A DNA stretch of 64,000 bases from an uncultured Shimia sp. (GTDB lineage: Bacteria > Pseudomonadota > Alphaproteobacteria > Rhodobacterales > Rhodobacteraceae), in NCBI GenBank assembly GCA_937897325.1, contig CALCOY010000014.1, positions 62,001 through 126,000 of the forward strand, given 5' to 3'. Both the position numbers and the translations under genes were made by a program. Below, piece by piece: positions 1-8,753 of the stretch. Under the pieces are notes generated by a model. That model made no database searches. It was not told the DNA's origin and saw only the letters and a program-made list of their open reading frames with translations. The first letter of the stretch is position 1; every line of letters begins with the position of its first letter.

Positions 1-285
1 CTGGCGCGCGACCTCAAAGGGTTTCATCGGTGGACGCGGAGCCCCTTTGTACCAGACCTCTCCTTGCTGGGGGATATAGAAGCCCGAAATCACGTTCAGC
101 ATCGAGGATTTGCCCGCCCCGTTCGGCCCGATGATCGCGCGGATCTCGCCCTCGCGGATGTCGAACGATATGTCCTTGATCGCCTCGACCCCGCCGAAAC
201 GGAGCGTGATGTTCTTCATCTCCATCACGACGCCCCCGATCTTGCGGCCATCGGCGGTGACGTATCCTTCGGTTTGATCAAGCAT
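1..285 (-). CDS. ABC transporter ATP-binding protein, LivG type (partial, N-terminal part)
   Basis: This is the first 95 codons of an ABC ATPase whose remainder lies beyond the left edge. After a short leader, the stretch MEMKNITLRFGGVEAIKD matches the opening of LivG-type ATPases of branched-chain amino acid (HAAT) importers, and the Walker A motif GPNGAGKSS is complete. Such ATPases pair with LivF at the inner face of the membrane to energise uptake of hydrophobic amino acids or related acids. An acyl-CoA synthetase lies upstream on the same strand. In roseobacters such a pairing often marks uptake plus activation of an aromatic or aliphatic acid, so the substrate may not be an amino acid (inference). 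The start has an AGGTG-like ribosome binding site. A second start 22 codons in, at MEMKN, is possible. Confidence 0.85.
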   Translation of the reverse strand, partial: MLDQTEGYVTADGRKIGGVVMEMKNITLRFGGVEAIKDISFDIREGEIRAIIGPNGAGKSSMLNVISGFYIPQQGEVWYKGAPRPPMKPFEVARQ

Positions 286-487
286 GGGACACCTCAGTTG
301 GGTCGATGGGGCCGGGAACCCGATGATGGGCGATCTGCGTGCGACGCACCGCCGTGGAGACGCCCAGCGCAACACCGGAAACGTCATATTTTAAGGGCTT
401 TGCCGCATAGGGCGACCGGATGCCGCCAGAAATATTAACCATTCCGTGCGCACCCTGTTGACGTTCAGACAAAAAGGGGCAGTCATC

Positions 488-652
488 ATGTTTGATCACA
501 TCGAACGCCGCTACCTTCTGCGCATGGCCCGCGTTTTCAAATTGCGCGGGCTCAATCGGGCGGAAGCACGGCGCGCTATCATGACCGAAATCGGACCGAT
601 CTGCTGCGAAAACAGCGTGCGCTGCGCTGTGCGCCACGTGTTTCAGCGCTGA
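488..652 (+). CDS. small hypothetical protein (54 aa)
   Basis: This is a short open frame lying antisense to its neighbours in the gap between the ABC ATPase start and the acyl-CoA synthetase end. The ATG has a GGGG-containing purine run 8-12 bases upstream, and an in-frame GTG lies 14 codons earlier. The predicted peptide is basic, rich in arginine, and ends with a cysteine pair plus one further cysteine (ICCENSVRCAVRH). I do not recognise a family. Its favour is that it fills the only gap between two genes. Against it are its length and lack of any visible domain, so it may be chance. Confidence 0.3.
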   Translation: MFDHIERRYLLRMARVFKLRGLNRAEARRAIMTEIGPICCENSVRCAVRHVFQR

Positions 653-657
653 TCCGA

Positions 658-2628
658 TCATTCGGCCGCCATCTTCTGCGATACGGTCTGCACGGCAGCT
701 GAGCGTATCTCTAAGGTTGCACTGATCGATCCCTTGCGGCCATCTTCATAGGTCACTTCGGTCGTCGTGCTGACCTTTTCGGAGCCGTCATAAAGTGCTG
801 CGATGATATCGGCAAATTTCTCTTCGATGATCCGGCGGCGCACTTTTCGCGTCCGGGTCAACTCCCCGTCATCCGCGTCGAGTTCCTTGTGCAGCACAAC
901 AAAGCGATGGACCTGACAACCTGACAGCATCTCATCCTCGGCGACCGATGCGTTGATCTCTTCCACGTGGGACTGGACGGCGGCGAGCACCTGCGGATGC
1001 CCGGCAAGCTCCTGATAGGAGCCATAGGAGATGTTGTTGCGTTCAGCCCAGTTGCCCACGGCGGTCAGGTCGATATTGATGAAGGCTGTGCATTCCTCCC
1101 GCCCGTTGCCGAAGACCACCGCTTCGAGGATGTTGGGGAAGAATTTGAGTTTATTTTCAACATATTTCGGCGCAAAAAGCGACCCGTTCGCCATCTTTCC
1201 CACGTCCTTGGCGCGGTCGATGATGCGCAGATGCCCGGTGTCTTCTTCGACGAAACCGGCATCACCAGTGGCCACCCAACCTTCTGCATCCTTGGTGCCC
1301 GCCGTGCTTTCGGGGTTCTTGTAGTATTCGACGAACACGCCGGGAGAGCGGTAGAAGACCTCTCCGCTGTCGCTGATCTTCAATTCGACGCCCGGGCATT
1401 TCACCCCAACCGTATCGGACCGCACCTGCCCGTCGGGCTGGGCGGTGATGAAGACGGTCGCTTCGGTCTGGCCATAAAGCTGTTTGAGATTGATGCCCAT
1501 GGAGCGGTAGAAATCGAAGATCTCCGGGCCAATCGCCTCGCCCGCCGTGTAGCCTACGCGCACGCGGCTGAAGCCAAGTGTGTTCTTCAGGGGTCCGTAG
1601 ATCACCAATTCGCCCAGCGCATATTTCAGACGGTCCATCAGACCGACGGAATGCCCGTCCAGAATTGCCGGGCCGACTTTTTTCGCCTGATCCATGAAGT
1701 AGCGGAAGAGGCGCTTCTTGATGGGGTCGGCATCCTCCATCCGGATCATGACTTGGGTCAGTTGTGTCTCGAACACGCGTGGAGGTGCGAAGTAATAGGT
1801 CGGGCCAATCTCGCGCAGATCCACATGCATCGTGTCGGCACTTTCGGGGCAGTTCGTACAGAACCCGGTCCAGAGCGCCTGGCCCACGGAAAAGATGAAG
1901 TCTCCGACCCAGGCCATGGGCAGGTAGGCGAGAATGTCGTCGGTCTGGCGCAAGCCATCGAATTCACTGGAGGATTTCGATGTCTCAATCACGTTGCGGT
2001 TCGACAGGACGACGCCCTTTGGCTTGCCCGTCGTGCCGGAAGTGTACAGCATGACACAGGTGCTGTCGTAGTCCAGTTTGGCGATACGTGCCTTCATCTC
2101 AGCCTGGAGTTCATCGCGCTTGGCGCGACCGACATCCTGAATATGGCTGTATTGGTGCAGCTTGGAATGATCGTATTTCCGAAGGCCGCGCGGATCAAGA
2201 TAGATCATCTGTTCGAAGTTGGGCAGTTCCGCCTGCACTTCGATCACCTTGTCGACCTGTTCCTGATCGCCTGCAATGACGAAACGTGCCCCGCAATGGC
2301 TGAGCACGTAGGCCATCTCTTCAGCGACCGCGTCTTGATAAAGCGGCACCGGGATTGCCCCGCACATTTGCGCCGCGATCATCGACCAGTAGAGATAGGG
2401 ACGGTTGCGGCCAATCACGGCAACGAAATCGCCTTCGGCCACGCCCAGATCGATCAGCCCGATGGCCAGCGCCTCGATCTCTTCGCGGGTCTGGCCCCAA
2501 GTCCAGCTTTGCCAGATCCCGAATTCCTTTTCGCGATACGCGGGCGCGTTTTCGAATGCCGTGGCGTTGCGTTCCAGCAAGGCCGGAACCGACAATAGAT
2601 CGCGCGTGCCAGATTGCGATTGCGTCAC
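658..2628 (-). CDS. AMP-dependent acyl-CoA synthetase/ligase
   Basis: This 656-residue member of the ANL (AMP-binding) superfamily activates a carboxylic acid with ATP to the acyl-adenylate and then the CoA thioester in the cytoplasm. The P-loop-like motif YTSGTTGKPKGV lies near residue 200, the YGQTEA motif near 400 and an ATGDAG motif near 460. The length and the LYQD.V.EEMAYVL N-terminal region fit the long-chain/FadD15-like branch rather than acetyl-CoA synthetase. I chose the GTG start because a strong GGAGGAAAAGA ribosome binding site sits just before it. An upstream start would add 30 atypical residues. The ABC ATPase gene follows about 370 bases downstream on the same strand, suggesting an uptake-activation locus, but the actual acid cannot be told from sequence. 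Confidence 0.9.
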   Translation of the reverse strand: MTQSQSGTRDLLSVPALLERNATAFENAPAYREKEFGIWQSWTWGQTREEIEALAIGLIDLGVAEGDFVAVIGRNRPYLYWSMIAAQMCGAIPVPLYQDAVAEEMAYVLSHCGARFVIAGDQEQVDKVIEVQAELPNFEQMIYLDPRGLRKYDHSKLHQYSHIQDVGRAKRDELQAEMKARIAKLDYDSTCVMLYTSGTTGKPKGVVLSNRNVIETSKSSSEFDGLRQTDDILAYLPMAWVGDFIFSVGQALWTGFCTNCPESADTMHVDLREIGPTYYFAPPRVFETQLTQVMIRMEDADPIKKRLFRYFMDQAKKVGPAILDGHSVGLMDRLKYALGELVIYGPLKNTLGFSRVRVGYTAGEAIGPEIFDFYRSMGINLKQLYGQTEATVFITAQPDGQVRSDTVGVKCPGVELKISDSGEVFYRSPGVFVEYYKNPESTAGTKDAEGWVATGDAGFVEEDTGHLRIIDRAKDVGKMANGSLFAPKYVENKLKFFPNILEAVVFGNGREECTAFINIDLTAVGNWAERNNISYGSYQELAGHPQVLAAVQSHVEEINASVAEDEMLSGCQVHRFVVLHKELDADDGELTRTRKVRRRIIEEKFADIIAALYDGSEKVSTTTEVTYEDGRKGSISATLEIRSAAVQTVSQKMAAE

Positions 2629-2920
2629 TTCTTTTCCTCCCGTGTGGATCCGTTGCCCGGCTCTCACAGCTTTGTCGTTTGATCGACTTTGGAACGAAAA
2701 CTGTGCCGTTACACCCAAAGGTCAATCATCGGATATGCGAAACACTGGCGCGTTCCAAAGCCTCTGTCCAGAGATCAAGACAATAATTTACACTTTGTTC
2801 AATTAATTTCTGAAGGAAGGCGTAGATTGTTGAGGCGGCAGCGCTAACATGATGCCCCCGCCCCGTTTTGTTGGCGAGAATTCCAGGCGAAATCACCCTG
2901 AAAAGGGCTGTATAGCTGAC

Positions 2921-4111
2921 CTATCGAACCCCATGCGCAACCGCATGTGCGAGAGTCCTGAGCCCGACGGTCAGGTCATCTTCGCGCGTGTCTTCCTCAA
3001 AGGCGTGGCTGATCCCGTCGATGGATGGCACGAACAGCATGGCGACGGGCATCAGCCGTGCGACGTTCGAGGCATCGTGCAAGGCGCCTGATGTCATAGG
3101 CTGCCAGCCCCCAGGGGCGATGGCCTCTGCCGCGTTTTCCAGGCGTCTGCGCAGGGCCGGGTCCATTGGCGTCGGGTCGATCCCGATCAGGGGACTTTGT
3201 TGGGCCGCGACACGCTGCTGCTGCGCCACCTGATCAAGCGTTTCAGAGATCACCTGCTCCATCCGCCCAAGCCGGTGGAGGTTCCCGTCGCGCCATTGCA
3301 TGGAAAAGCGCACTTCCCCCGGAACGATGGAAGAGGCGTTGGGGCTTATCTGCACATGGCCGATGGTCCAGACGCTTTGCGGCGTGACGATGTTGCGCAA
3401 GTGTTCATTCAGCAGGATATTGAACGTGCTCAGCGCCTGAAACGCATCCTTGCGCAGGGTCATGGGCGTCGTGCCTGCGTGGTTCTGCTGGCCTTTCAGG
3501 GTGATCGTTCTGTCGCGGATCCCCACGATATCGGTCACAACCCCCAAAGTCCGGCCCGACGCATCCAAGCTGGGGCCCTGTTCGATATGCAGTTCCAGAA
3601 AGCCGGTGAAGCGCGCGGGATCAACGAATGAGCCAGCGCGATCTGCAATGGCCTGCCGCGCCTCAGCGAGGGTCACGCCGTCATGGTCCGCCAAAGCATC
3701 TGCCTTGGCCAGATCCAGTGCACCCGACCAGACAGAACTGCCGGTCAGCGCGCCAAACCGGCCTTCCTCGTCCTGAAACGAGACGACCGAGACCTGCCCG
3801 GGAAAAGCGCGCGCCAATTCAAGCCCGGCGATCACACCCAAAGCACCGTCCAGCCAGCCGCCCGTGGGCTGAGTGTCGGAATGTGAGCCCACCAGAAGCG
3901 ATGGCCCCGATGTCAGGCCAAAAAGGTTTCCCATCGGGTCGTAATGCGGGCTTAAGCCCGCTTCCTGCATCCGCTCGGCCAGCCAGGCGCGCGCGGCCCG
4001 ATCGGCCTCCGAATAGGCCGGGCGGACCACGCCTGTTCCCTGCGCGCCAAAGCGGCGTAGCGCATGCAGATCGGCCAGAAAGCGATCGGTATCAAGTTGG
4101 GCAGAACTCAC
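2921..4111 (-). CDS. allC: M20-family Zn amidohydrolase, probable allantoate amidohydrolase
   Basis: This is a 396-residue metal-dependent amidase of the M20/hydantoinase-carbamoylase family. The opening [20 protein letters not shown] is the family signature. Metal-ligand motifs follow in order: [34 protein letters not shown] and finally ISHAFEED. Members include allantoate amidohydrolase, ureidoglycolate amidohydrolase and N-carbamoyl-amino-acid hydrolases. I favour allantoate (giving ureidoglycine, ammonia and CO2) because all other urate-to-glyoxylate enzymes are in this window, about 20 kb away. The immediate neighbour is formate dehydrogenase, so carbamoylase activity is a real alternative. 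GTG was chosen as start because it fits the family N-terminus. An in-frame TTG 13 codons upstream overlaps the remnant next door. Confidence 0.75.
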   Translation of the reverse strand: MSSAQLDTDRFLADLHALRRFGAQGTGVVRPAYSEADRAARAWLAERMQEAGLSPHYDPMGNLFGLTSGPSLLVGSHSDTQPTGGWLDGALGVIAGLELARAFPGQVSVVSFQDEEGRFGALTGSSVWSGALDLAKADALADHDGVTLAEARQAIADRAGSFVDPARFTGFLELHIEQGPSLDASGRTLGVVTDIVGIRDRTITLKGQQNHAGTTPMTLRKDAFQALSTFNILLNEHLRNIVTPQSVWTIGHVQISPNASSIVPGEVRFSMQWRDGNLHRLGRMEQVISETLDQVAQQQRVAAQQSPLIGIDPTPMDPALRRRLENAAEAIAPGGWQPMTSGALHDASNVARLMPVAMLFVPSIDGISHAFEEDTREDDLTVGLRTLAHAVAHGVR

Positions 4112-4127
4112 GTTGCGCCAATCTCTG

Positions 4128-4396
4128 TCACAGCCCGAAGTGATCCGCAATGCGGCAGGCCGTGTCTGTCGCCAGTGCCGGATGGCTTTCGAAGATCAGG
4201 CAGTCGGGACAGGCAATCGGGACCGCGTTGATCGTCTGATCATAGGATTTCAGCAGCCCGATGCTGGTGATCCTGGCACGCGTTGCGCGATCCGCTGCGC
4301 CAGTGTGGTGGCCACGGCCAGCTTCCCAGCGGCCGGGGCGACATGCATCCAGACGAGGTTCTTTGCACGTCCGACCCATGGCGCATCGGAGTCCCG
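4128..4396 (-). pseudogene. frameshifted remnant of an unidentified gene
   Basis: Between formate dehydrogenase and the M20 hydrolase the minus strand shows protein-like sequence in two frames. One frame reads WVGRAKNLVWMHVAPAAG and continues to a stop near 4250. Another frame resumes there as ITSIGLLKSYDQTINAVPIA and ends, after [11 protein letters not shown], at 4128. Joined by a single frameshift they give roughly 85 residues of plausible protein lacking any proper start. The upstream side is cut by a palindromic repeat that abuts the fdhA stop codon. I do not recognise the family. It may be the truncated 3' end of a former gene, or a sequencing indel in a small real gene. Confidence 0.3.
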
Positions 4397-4418
4397 TAAG
4401 GCGGGCGTGTCGCCCGCC
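4397..4418. repeat. dispersed palindrome, copy 1 (after fdhA)
   Basis: The core has arms GGCGGGCG and CGCCCGCC around a TGT loop, with TAA before the left arm. It lies directly after the fdhA stop codon. Near-identical palindromes occur at about 20.0, 63.62 and 63.69 kb, so this is a repeated family. It could act as a transcription terminator or mRNA stabiliser, or be a REP-like mobile element. Confidence 0.75.
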
Positions 4419-4419
4419 C

Positions 4420-7185
4420 CTATTCGGCAGCCACCTGCCGTTCTGCGACTTCGACCCTTACGGCGGAATATTTGAATTCAGGGATCTTTCCGTACGGATC
4501 GATCGCCGGGTTGGTGAGGATGTTCGCCGCCGCCTCCACATAGGCAAAGGGCAGGAACACCATGTCGGGAGCCACGGCCCGGTCCTCGCGCGCCATGATC
4601 TCAATAGTGCCGCGCTTGGTCGTCAGGCGGATCATCCCACCGGGCATCACGCCCAACTTGCGCAAGGTCGACGGATGAAGCGAACAATTCGCCTCGGGCT
4701 CGACCGCATCCAGAACCTTGGACCGACGCGTCATCGAGCCTGTATGCCAATGTTCAAGCTGCCGCCCTGTTGTCAGGATCATTGGGTAATCGGCATCGGG
4801 CAGATCGTCGGGTGGAACCACCGAGGCCGGTGTGAACCGCGCCCGTCCTTCGGCGCGCGGGAAACCGTCGCCAAAGACGATTGGCTGGCCAGGATCGTCT
4901 GGCGAGAGCGAAGGGTAGGTCACGGCATTTTCACCGCTCAGCCGATCCCAGGTGATGTTGTCGAGGGATGCCATGTTCTGTTTCATCTCGGCAAACACAT
5001 CTGCCGGGCTGTCGTAATCCCAGGGCAGGCCCAGGCGTTTGGCAAGTTCCACCTCGATCCACCAATCCTCCTGGGCCTCACCCGGGGGGGAAACAGCGGG
5101 TCGGCCCATCTGAACCTGACGGTTGGTGTTGGTGACCGTCCCGGACTTTTCGGCAAAGGCCGAGGCGGGCAGGATCACGTCAGCGTAGTTGGCCGTTTCG
5201 GTCAGAAATATGTCCTGTACGACCAGATGATCGAGCTTCGCCAAAGCATCGCGCGCATGTTCCACATCCGGGTCGGACATGGCCGGGTTTTCGCCCAGCA
5301 CATACATAGCCTTGATGTCGCCGTCATGGACCGCATCCATGATCTCGGTCACGGTCAGACCCTTTTCGTTCGAGAAATCCTCGGACCCCCAGACCTCTGT
5401 AAAGGCAGAGCGCACGCCGTCATCCGTCACGGTCTGATAGTCGGGCAGGAACATCGGGATCAGACCTGCATCCGAGGCGCCCTGTACGTTGTTCTGCCCA
5501 CGCAAGGGGTGCAGACCGGCACCGGGGCGGCCCACCTGACCGGTCATCAGAGCAAGCGAAATCAGGCAGCGCGAATTGTCGGTCCCGTGGATGTGCTGGC
5601 TTACGCCCATGCCCCAGAAGATCATCGCGGCTTTGGCGCCCGCAAAGGTGCGGGCCACGTCACGCAAAACATCCGGTTCGATCCCGCAAAGCTGCGACAT
5701 GTTTTCGGGATCAAAGGCCGCGAGATGCGCCTTCTCGGCCTCCCAGTTTTCGGTGTAGGCCTCGATATATTGCTGGTCGTAAAGGCCTTCGTCGACGATC
5801 ACATGCATGATCGCGTTCAGCATCGACACATCCGCGCCAGGCTTGAACTGCAGCATGTGGGAGGCGTGGCGCTTGAGCGCGGTGCCGCGCGGATCCATCA
5901 CGATCAACTTGCCGCCGCGCTTGGCGAATTGCTTAAAATATGTTGCGGCGACAGGGTGGTTTTCGATGGGATTGCAGCCGATGGCAATCGCGACATCCGC
6001 ATTCTCGATCTCGTTGAAGGTGGCCGTTACCGCGCCCGAGCCCACGTTTTCCATCAGCGCTGCAACTGATGAGGCATGGCAAAGCCGCGTACAGTGATCG
6101 ACATTGTTGTGGCCAAAACCCTGGCGAATGATCTTCTGGAACAGATAGGCCTCTTCATTGGTGCATTTGGCACTGCCAAAGCCCGCGACTTCACGCCCCC
6201 GGCCCTTGAGGCCTTTGGCCGCGAAATCCAGTGCCTCATCCCAGGACGCCTCGCGAAAATGTGTGGACCAATCGCCGGGATCAACATTGAGGCCCTTGGC
6301 GGGCGCATCTTCCCGCCGGATCAGCGGTTTGGTCAGGCGATGATCGTGGTGGATGTAGTCGAACCCGAAGCGGCCCTTGACGCAAAGGCGCCCTTCATTG
6401 GCCGGTCCATTGATCCCTTCGACATATTTGACCCGCCCATCCTTGACCTTGAGCGAGACCTGACAGCCCACGCCGCAGAACGGGCAAATGGATTGGACCT
6501 CTTCATCGTAATCCGCGCTGTCGCCCCGCTGCTGATCGTCGAGCACCGCCGCAGGCATGAGCGCGCCCGTCGGGCAGGCCTGCACGCATTCGCCGCAGGC
6601 GACACAGGTGCTATCACCCATGGGATCCGCGAAATCGAACGTGGGATAGGCATCATGACCCCGGCCTGCCATGCCGATCACGTCGTTGACCTGAACCTCG
6701 CGGCAGGCCCGCACACAGAGGCCGCACTGGATGCAGGCATCGAGGTTCACGGACATCGCCACGTGGCTGTCATCGAGCAGCGGGATGCGTTCTTTCTCAA
6801 GCTTCGGGAAACGACTTTCCGAGACGCCATTCGCCGCGGCCATGTCCCAGAGATGGGCTGAGCGATCATGCGCCACGTCGCGTTCGGGCTGATCGGCCAC
6901 AAGCATCTCGACCACCATTTTCCGCGCGTTTTCGGCGCGCGCCGAATTGGTCGTAACAACCATGCCGTCGACGGGTTCGCGAATACAGGAGGCTGCGAGG
7001 TTCCTCTCGCCCTCAATCTCGACCATGCAGGCCCGGCAATTGCCGTCAGGGCGATAGCCCGGCGCGGGTTTGTGACAGAGATGCGGGATCACCAGGCCAC
7101 GCCCGTTTGCGACCTCCCAGATGGTCAGGCCTGCCTCGGCCTCGACCTCGGTCCCATCCAGCGTGAATTTTACCATCTCGGTCAT
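4420..7185 (-). CDS. fdhA: formate dehydrogenase alpha subunit (cysteine type)
   Basis: This 921-residue molybdopterin oxidoreductase oxidises formate to CO2. The order of domains is an N-terminal [2Fe-2S] ferredoxin-like domain (PDGNCRACMVEIEG), two 4Fe-4S clusters (CIQCGLCVRACREVQ; CVACGECVQACPTG), a further Fe-S motif (CPFCGVGCQ) and the bis-MGD catalytic body. The Mo ligand lies in DHCTRLCHASSVAAL and is cysteine, not selenocysteine. The architecture matches FdsA/FDH-alpha of NAD-linked cytoplasmic enzymes, yet no FdsB/FdsG, FdhD or FdsD gene is adjacent, so its electron acceptor is unclear. The start chosen is the ATG after GAGAGG; an upstream start would add 23 unlikely residues. The gene is transcribed toward the remnant and the M20 hydrolase and ends at a palindrome. 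Confidence 0.93.
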   Translation of the reverse strand: MTEMVKFTLDGTEVEAEAGLTIWEVANGRGLVIPHLCHKPAPGYRPDGNCRACMVEIEGERNLAASCIREPVDGMVVTTNSARAENARKMVVEMLVADQPERDVAHDRSAHLWDMAAANGVSESRFPKLEKERIPLLDDSHVAMSVNLDACIQCGLCVRACREVQVNDVIGMAGRGHDAYPTFDFADPMGDSTCVACGECVQACPTGALMPAAVLDDQQRGDSADYDEEVQSICPFCGVGCQVSLKVKDGRVKYVEGINGPANEGRLCVKGRFGFDYIHHDHRLTKPLIRREDAPAKGLNVDPGDWSTHFREASWDEALDFAAKGLKGRGREVAGFGSAKCTNEEAYLFQKIIRQGFGHNNVDHCTRLCHASSVAALMENVGSGAVTATFNEIENADVAIAIGCNPIENHPVAATYFKQFAKRGGKLIVMDPRGTALKRHASHMLQFKPGADVSMLNAIMHVIVDEGLYDQQYIEAYTENWEAEKAHLAAFDPENMSQLCGIEPDVLRDVARTFAGAKAAMIFWGMGVSQHIHGTDNSRCLISLALMTGQVGRPGAGLHPLRGQNNVQGASDAGLIPMFLPDYQTVTDDGVRSAFTEVWGSEDFSNEKGLTVTEIMDAVHDGDIKAMYVLGENPAMSDPDVEHARDALAKLDHLVVQDIFLTETANYADVILPASAFAEKSGTVTNTNRQVQMGRPAVSPPGEAQEDWWIEVELAKRLGLPWDYDSPADVFAEMKQNMASLDNITWDRLSGENAVTYPSLSPDDPGQPIVFGDGFPRAEGRARFTPASVVPPDDLPDADYPMILTTGRQLEHWHTGSMTRRSKVLDAVEPEANCSLHPSTLRKLGVMPGGMIRLTTKRGTIEIMAREDRAVAPDMVFLPFAYVEAAANILTNPAIDPYGKIPEFKYSAVRVEVAERQVAAE

Positions 7186-7417
7186 CGCACACCTCTCATC
7201 AGCCGGGCGACAATAGCAGCGGTTTCGCCGAAACCGGATCGCATTTTGCGACATGCCGCATGATTTTCACGGCACGCGGGTTTCCGATATGCGCCGCGCA
7301 GGTGAAGATAGCGGCGACAGGCGAGAAAACCGTAACTTATCCACAGGAGCGGTGCTCGGACTTCCCACTTCCAACAACCAAGGCTAAAGCTATCGGCGGA
7401 CAGGTTAACGGGTTTCT

Positions 7418-8071
7418 ATGTCGCACATTACGCTCATTCGTCACGGTCAGGCAAATTCACAAGCTCAGACCGAAGAGGCTTATGATCGTCTCAGCCCCCT
7501 TGGACGCCAGCAATCCACCTGGCTGGGGGAGCATCTGCGCAGTTCAGGCCAGCCGCATTACCGGCTTTATACGGGTACCTTGCAGCGCCATCTGGAAACT
7601 GCGGAGGCCATGGCTACGGGCCTTTCGTCCACCCGCGATGAACGCCTTAACGAACTGGAATACTTCACCCTTTCAAAGGCCATGAAGGAAGAGCACGGGT
7701 TGGAGGCACCGGAGGGGCCAGAGGCTTTTGCGACCTATCTGCCGATGGTTTTCACGGCCTGGTCTGAAGGGCGTATTGAAAGCGCGCCGGAAACCTTCGA
7801 GGCGTTCGAGACCCGGGTGCGCGACGTCCTGTCCGACATTGCGGCCGGAGACGGCCCTGCCCTTGTGGTCACCTCCGGTGGCCTCATTTCGCTGGTCATG
7901 CGCCAGCATCTGAACCTTGACGTGGGCCGGATGGCGAATCTGGCCCTGTCGATCATGAACACTTCCATCCATCGTCTTTTTCCAATCGGCGGCACGTGGT
8001 CGCCAGTGATGTTTAATGCAATTCCCCATCTCGAACGCGTGGACAGACACCACGCTCAAACCCATGTCTGA
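7418..8071 (+). CDS. histidine phosphatase family protein
   Basis: This 217-residue protein of the phosphoglycerate-mutase/acid-phosphatase superfamily carries the catalytic RHG motif at the very start (ITLIRHGQAN). A second arginine lies in the GTLQRHLETA segment, and the late TSGGLIS segment stands where these enzymes usually carry their second catalytic histidine, so that residue looks changed. It may hydrolyse a small phosphoester in the cytoplasm; the substrate cannot be predicted. Its 3' end overlaps the GST gene by eight bases, which in turn overlaps saccharopine dehydrogenase, so the three are probably one transcript. A GGTTAAC sequence lies about 13 bases before the start. Confidence 0.85.
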   Translation: MSHITLIRHGQANSQAQTEEAYDRLSPLGRQQSTWLGEHLRSSGQPHYRLYTGTLQRHLETAEAMATGLSSTRDERLNELEYFTLSKAMKEEHGLEAPEGPEAFATYLPMVFTAWSEGRIESAPETFEAFETRVRDVLSDIAAGDGPALVVTSGGLISLVMRQHLNLDVGRMANLALSIMNTSIHRLFPIGGTWSPVMFNAIPHLERVDRHHAQTHV

Positions 8072-8753
8072 TGTTCAACACCTGCGCCTTTACTATGCGC
8101 CCAACACGATTGCCGCCGCCGTGGCGATCACGCTTGAAGAAGCGGGGTTGAATTATGAAACCGTCCATGTGGACTTTGCCCAGGGCGAACAGATGAAACC
8201 CGGCTATGGCGTGATCAACCCGACGGGCCGCGTGCCAGCGTTGGAGACAGCCTTGCCCGATCCCGACGACGCCGTCGACGATGAGGACGAGGTGCTGGTC
8301 GATCCCGATACGATCCTCACTGAAACGGGCGCGATCCTGGACTATATCGCCGACATCGCCCCGCATGCCAATCTGGTACCGCAGAACCCGGTCATGGCGG
8401 CGCGGATGCGGCGGGTGATGTATTATCTCGCCTCGACCATGCATGTGAACCACGCCCACAAGGCGCGCGGCTACCGCTGGGCGGCCAATCCCGACAGTTG
8501 GGAGGACATGCGCATCAAGGTATCCGAGACGATGACGGCGTCTTGTGCCTATGTGGAAAGCGAATGCATCGCGGGACCGTTCGTGCTTGGGCAGACTTAC
8601 AGTCTGGCCGATCCATACTTATTTGTGGTTACAAGCTGGGCCGCTGGCGACGGTGTGGATATGGAGCAATTCCCGCGCATCAATGCCTTTCAGAGTGCCA
8701 TGAACACGCGCGCTTCGGTCTGGGCGGCGCGGGACAAGGGGATCATTTCTTGA
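8064..8753 (+). CDS. glutathione S-transferase family protein
   Basis: This is a 229-residue protein with a thioredoxin-like N-terminal domain (LRLYYAPNTIAAAVAITLEE) and an all-helical GST C-terminal domain (about residues 105-229). The cis-proline region reads NPTGRVPALE, followed by LTETGAILDYIAD, the glutathione-binding segment of the family. An acidic insert (DPDDAVDDEDEVLVDPD) sits between them and is unusual. It is probably a cytosolic detoxification or isomerisation enzyme of unknown substrate. The start overlaps the stop of the phosphatase gene and its stop overlaps the next start (TTGA), implying translational coupling. I set the start at the ATG that gives the canonical GST opening rather than an upstream one. 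Confidence 0.88.
   Translation: MSDVQHLRLYYAPNTIAAAVAITLEEAGLNYETVHVDFAQGEQMKPGYGVINPTGRVPALETALPDPDDAVDDEDEVLVDPDTILTETGAILDYIADIAPHANLVPQNPVMAARMRRVMYYLASTMHVNHAHKARGYRWAANPDSWEDMRIKVSETMTASCAYVESECIAGPFVLGQTYSLADPYLFVVTSWAAGDGVDMEQFPRINAFQSAMNTRASVWAARDKGIIS

Noticed and set aside
967-2598. Long open frame (543 codons) opposite the acyl-CoA synthetase
   Set aside because: It is the antisense shadow of a GC-rich gene. The minus strand has a complete AMP-binding enzyme with a strong ribosome binding site; the plus frame has no domain.
4261-6069. Open frame of 602 codons opposite formate dehydrogenase
   Set aside because: Antisense of fdhA, no protein motif; the open frame follows from codon bias of the real gene.
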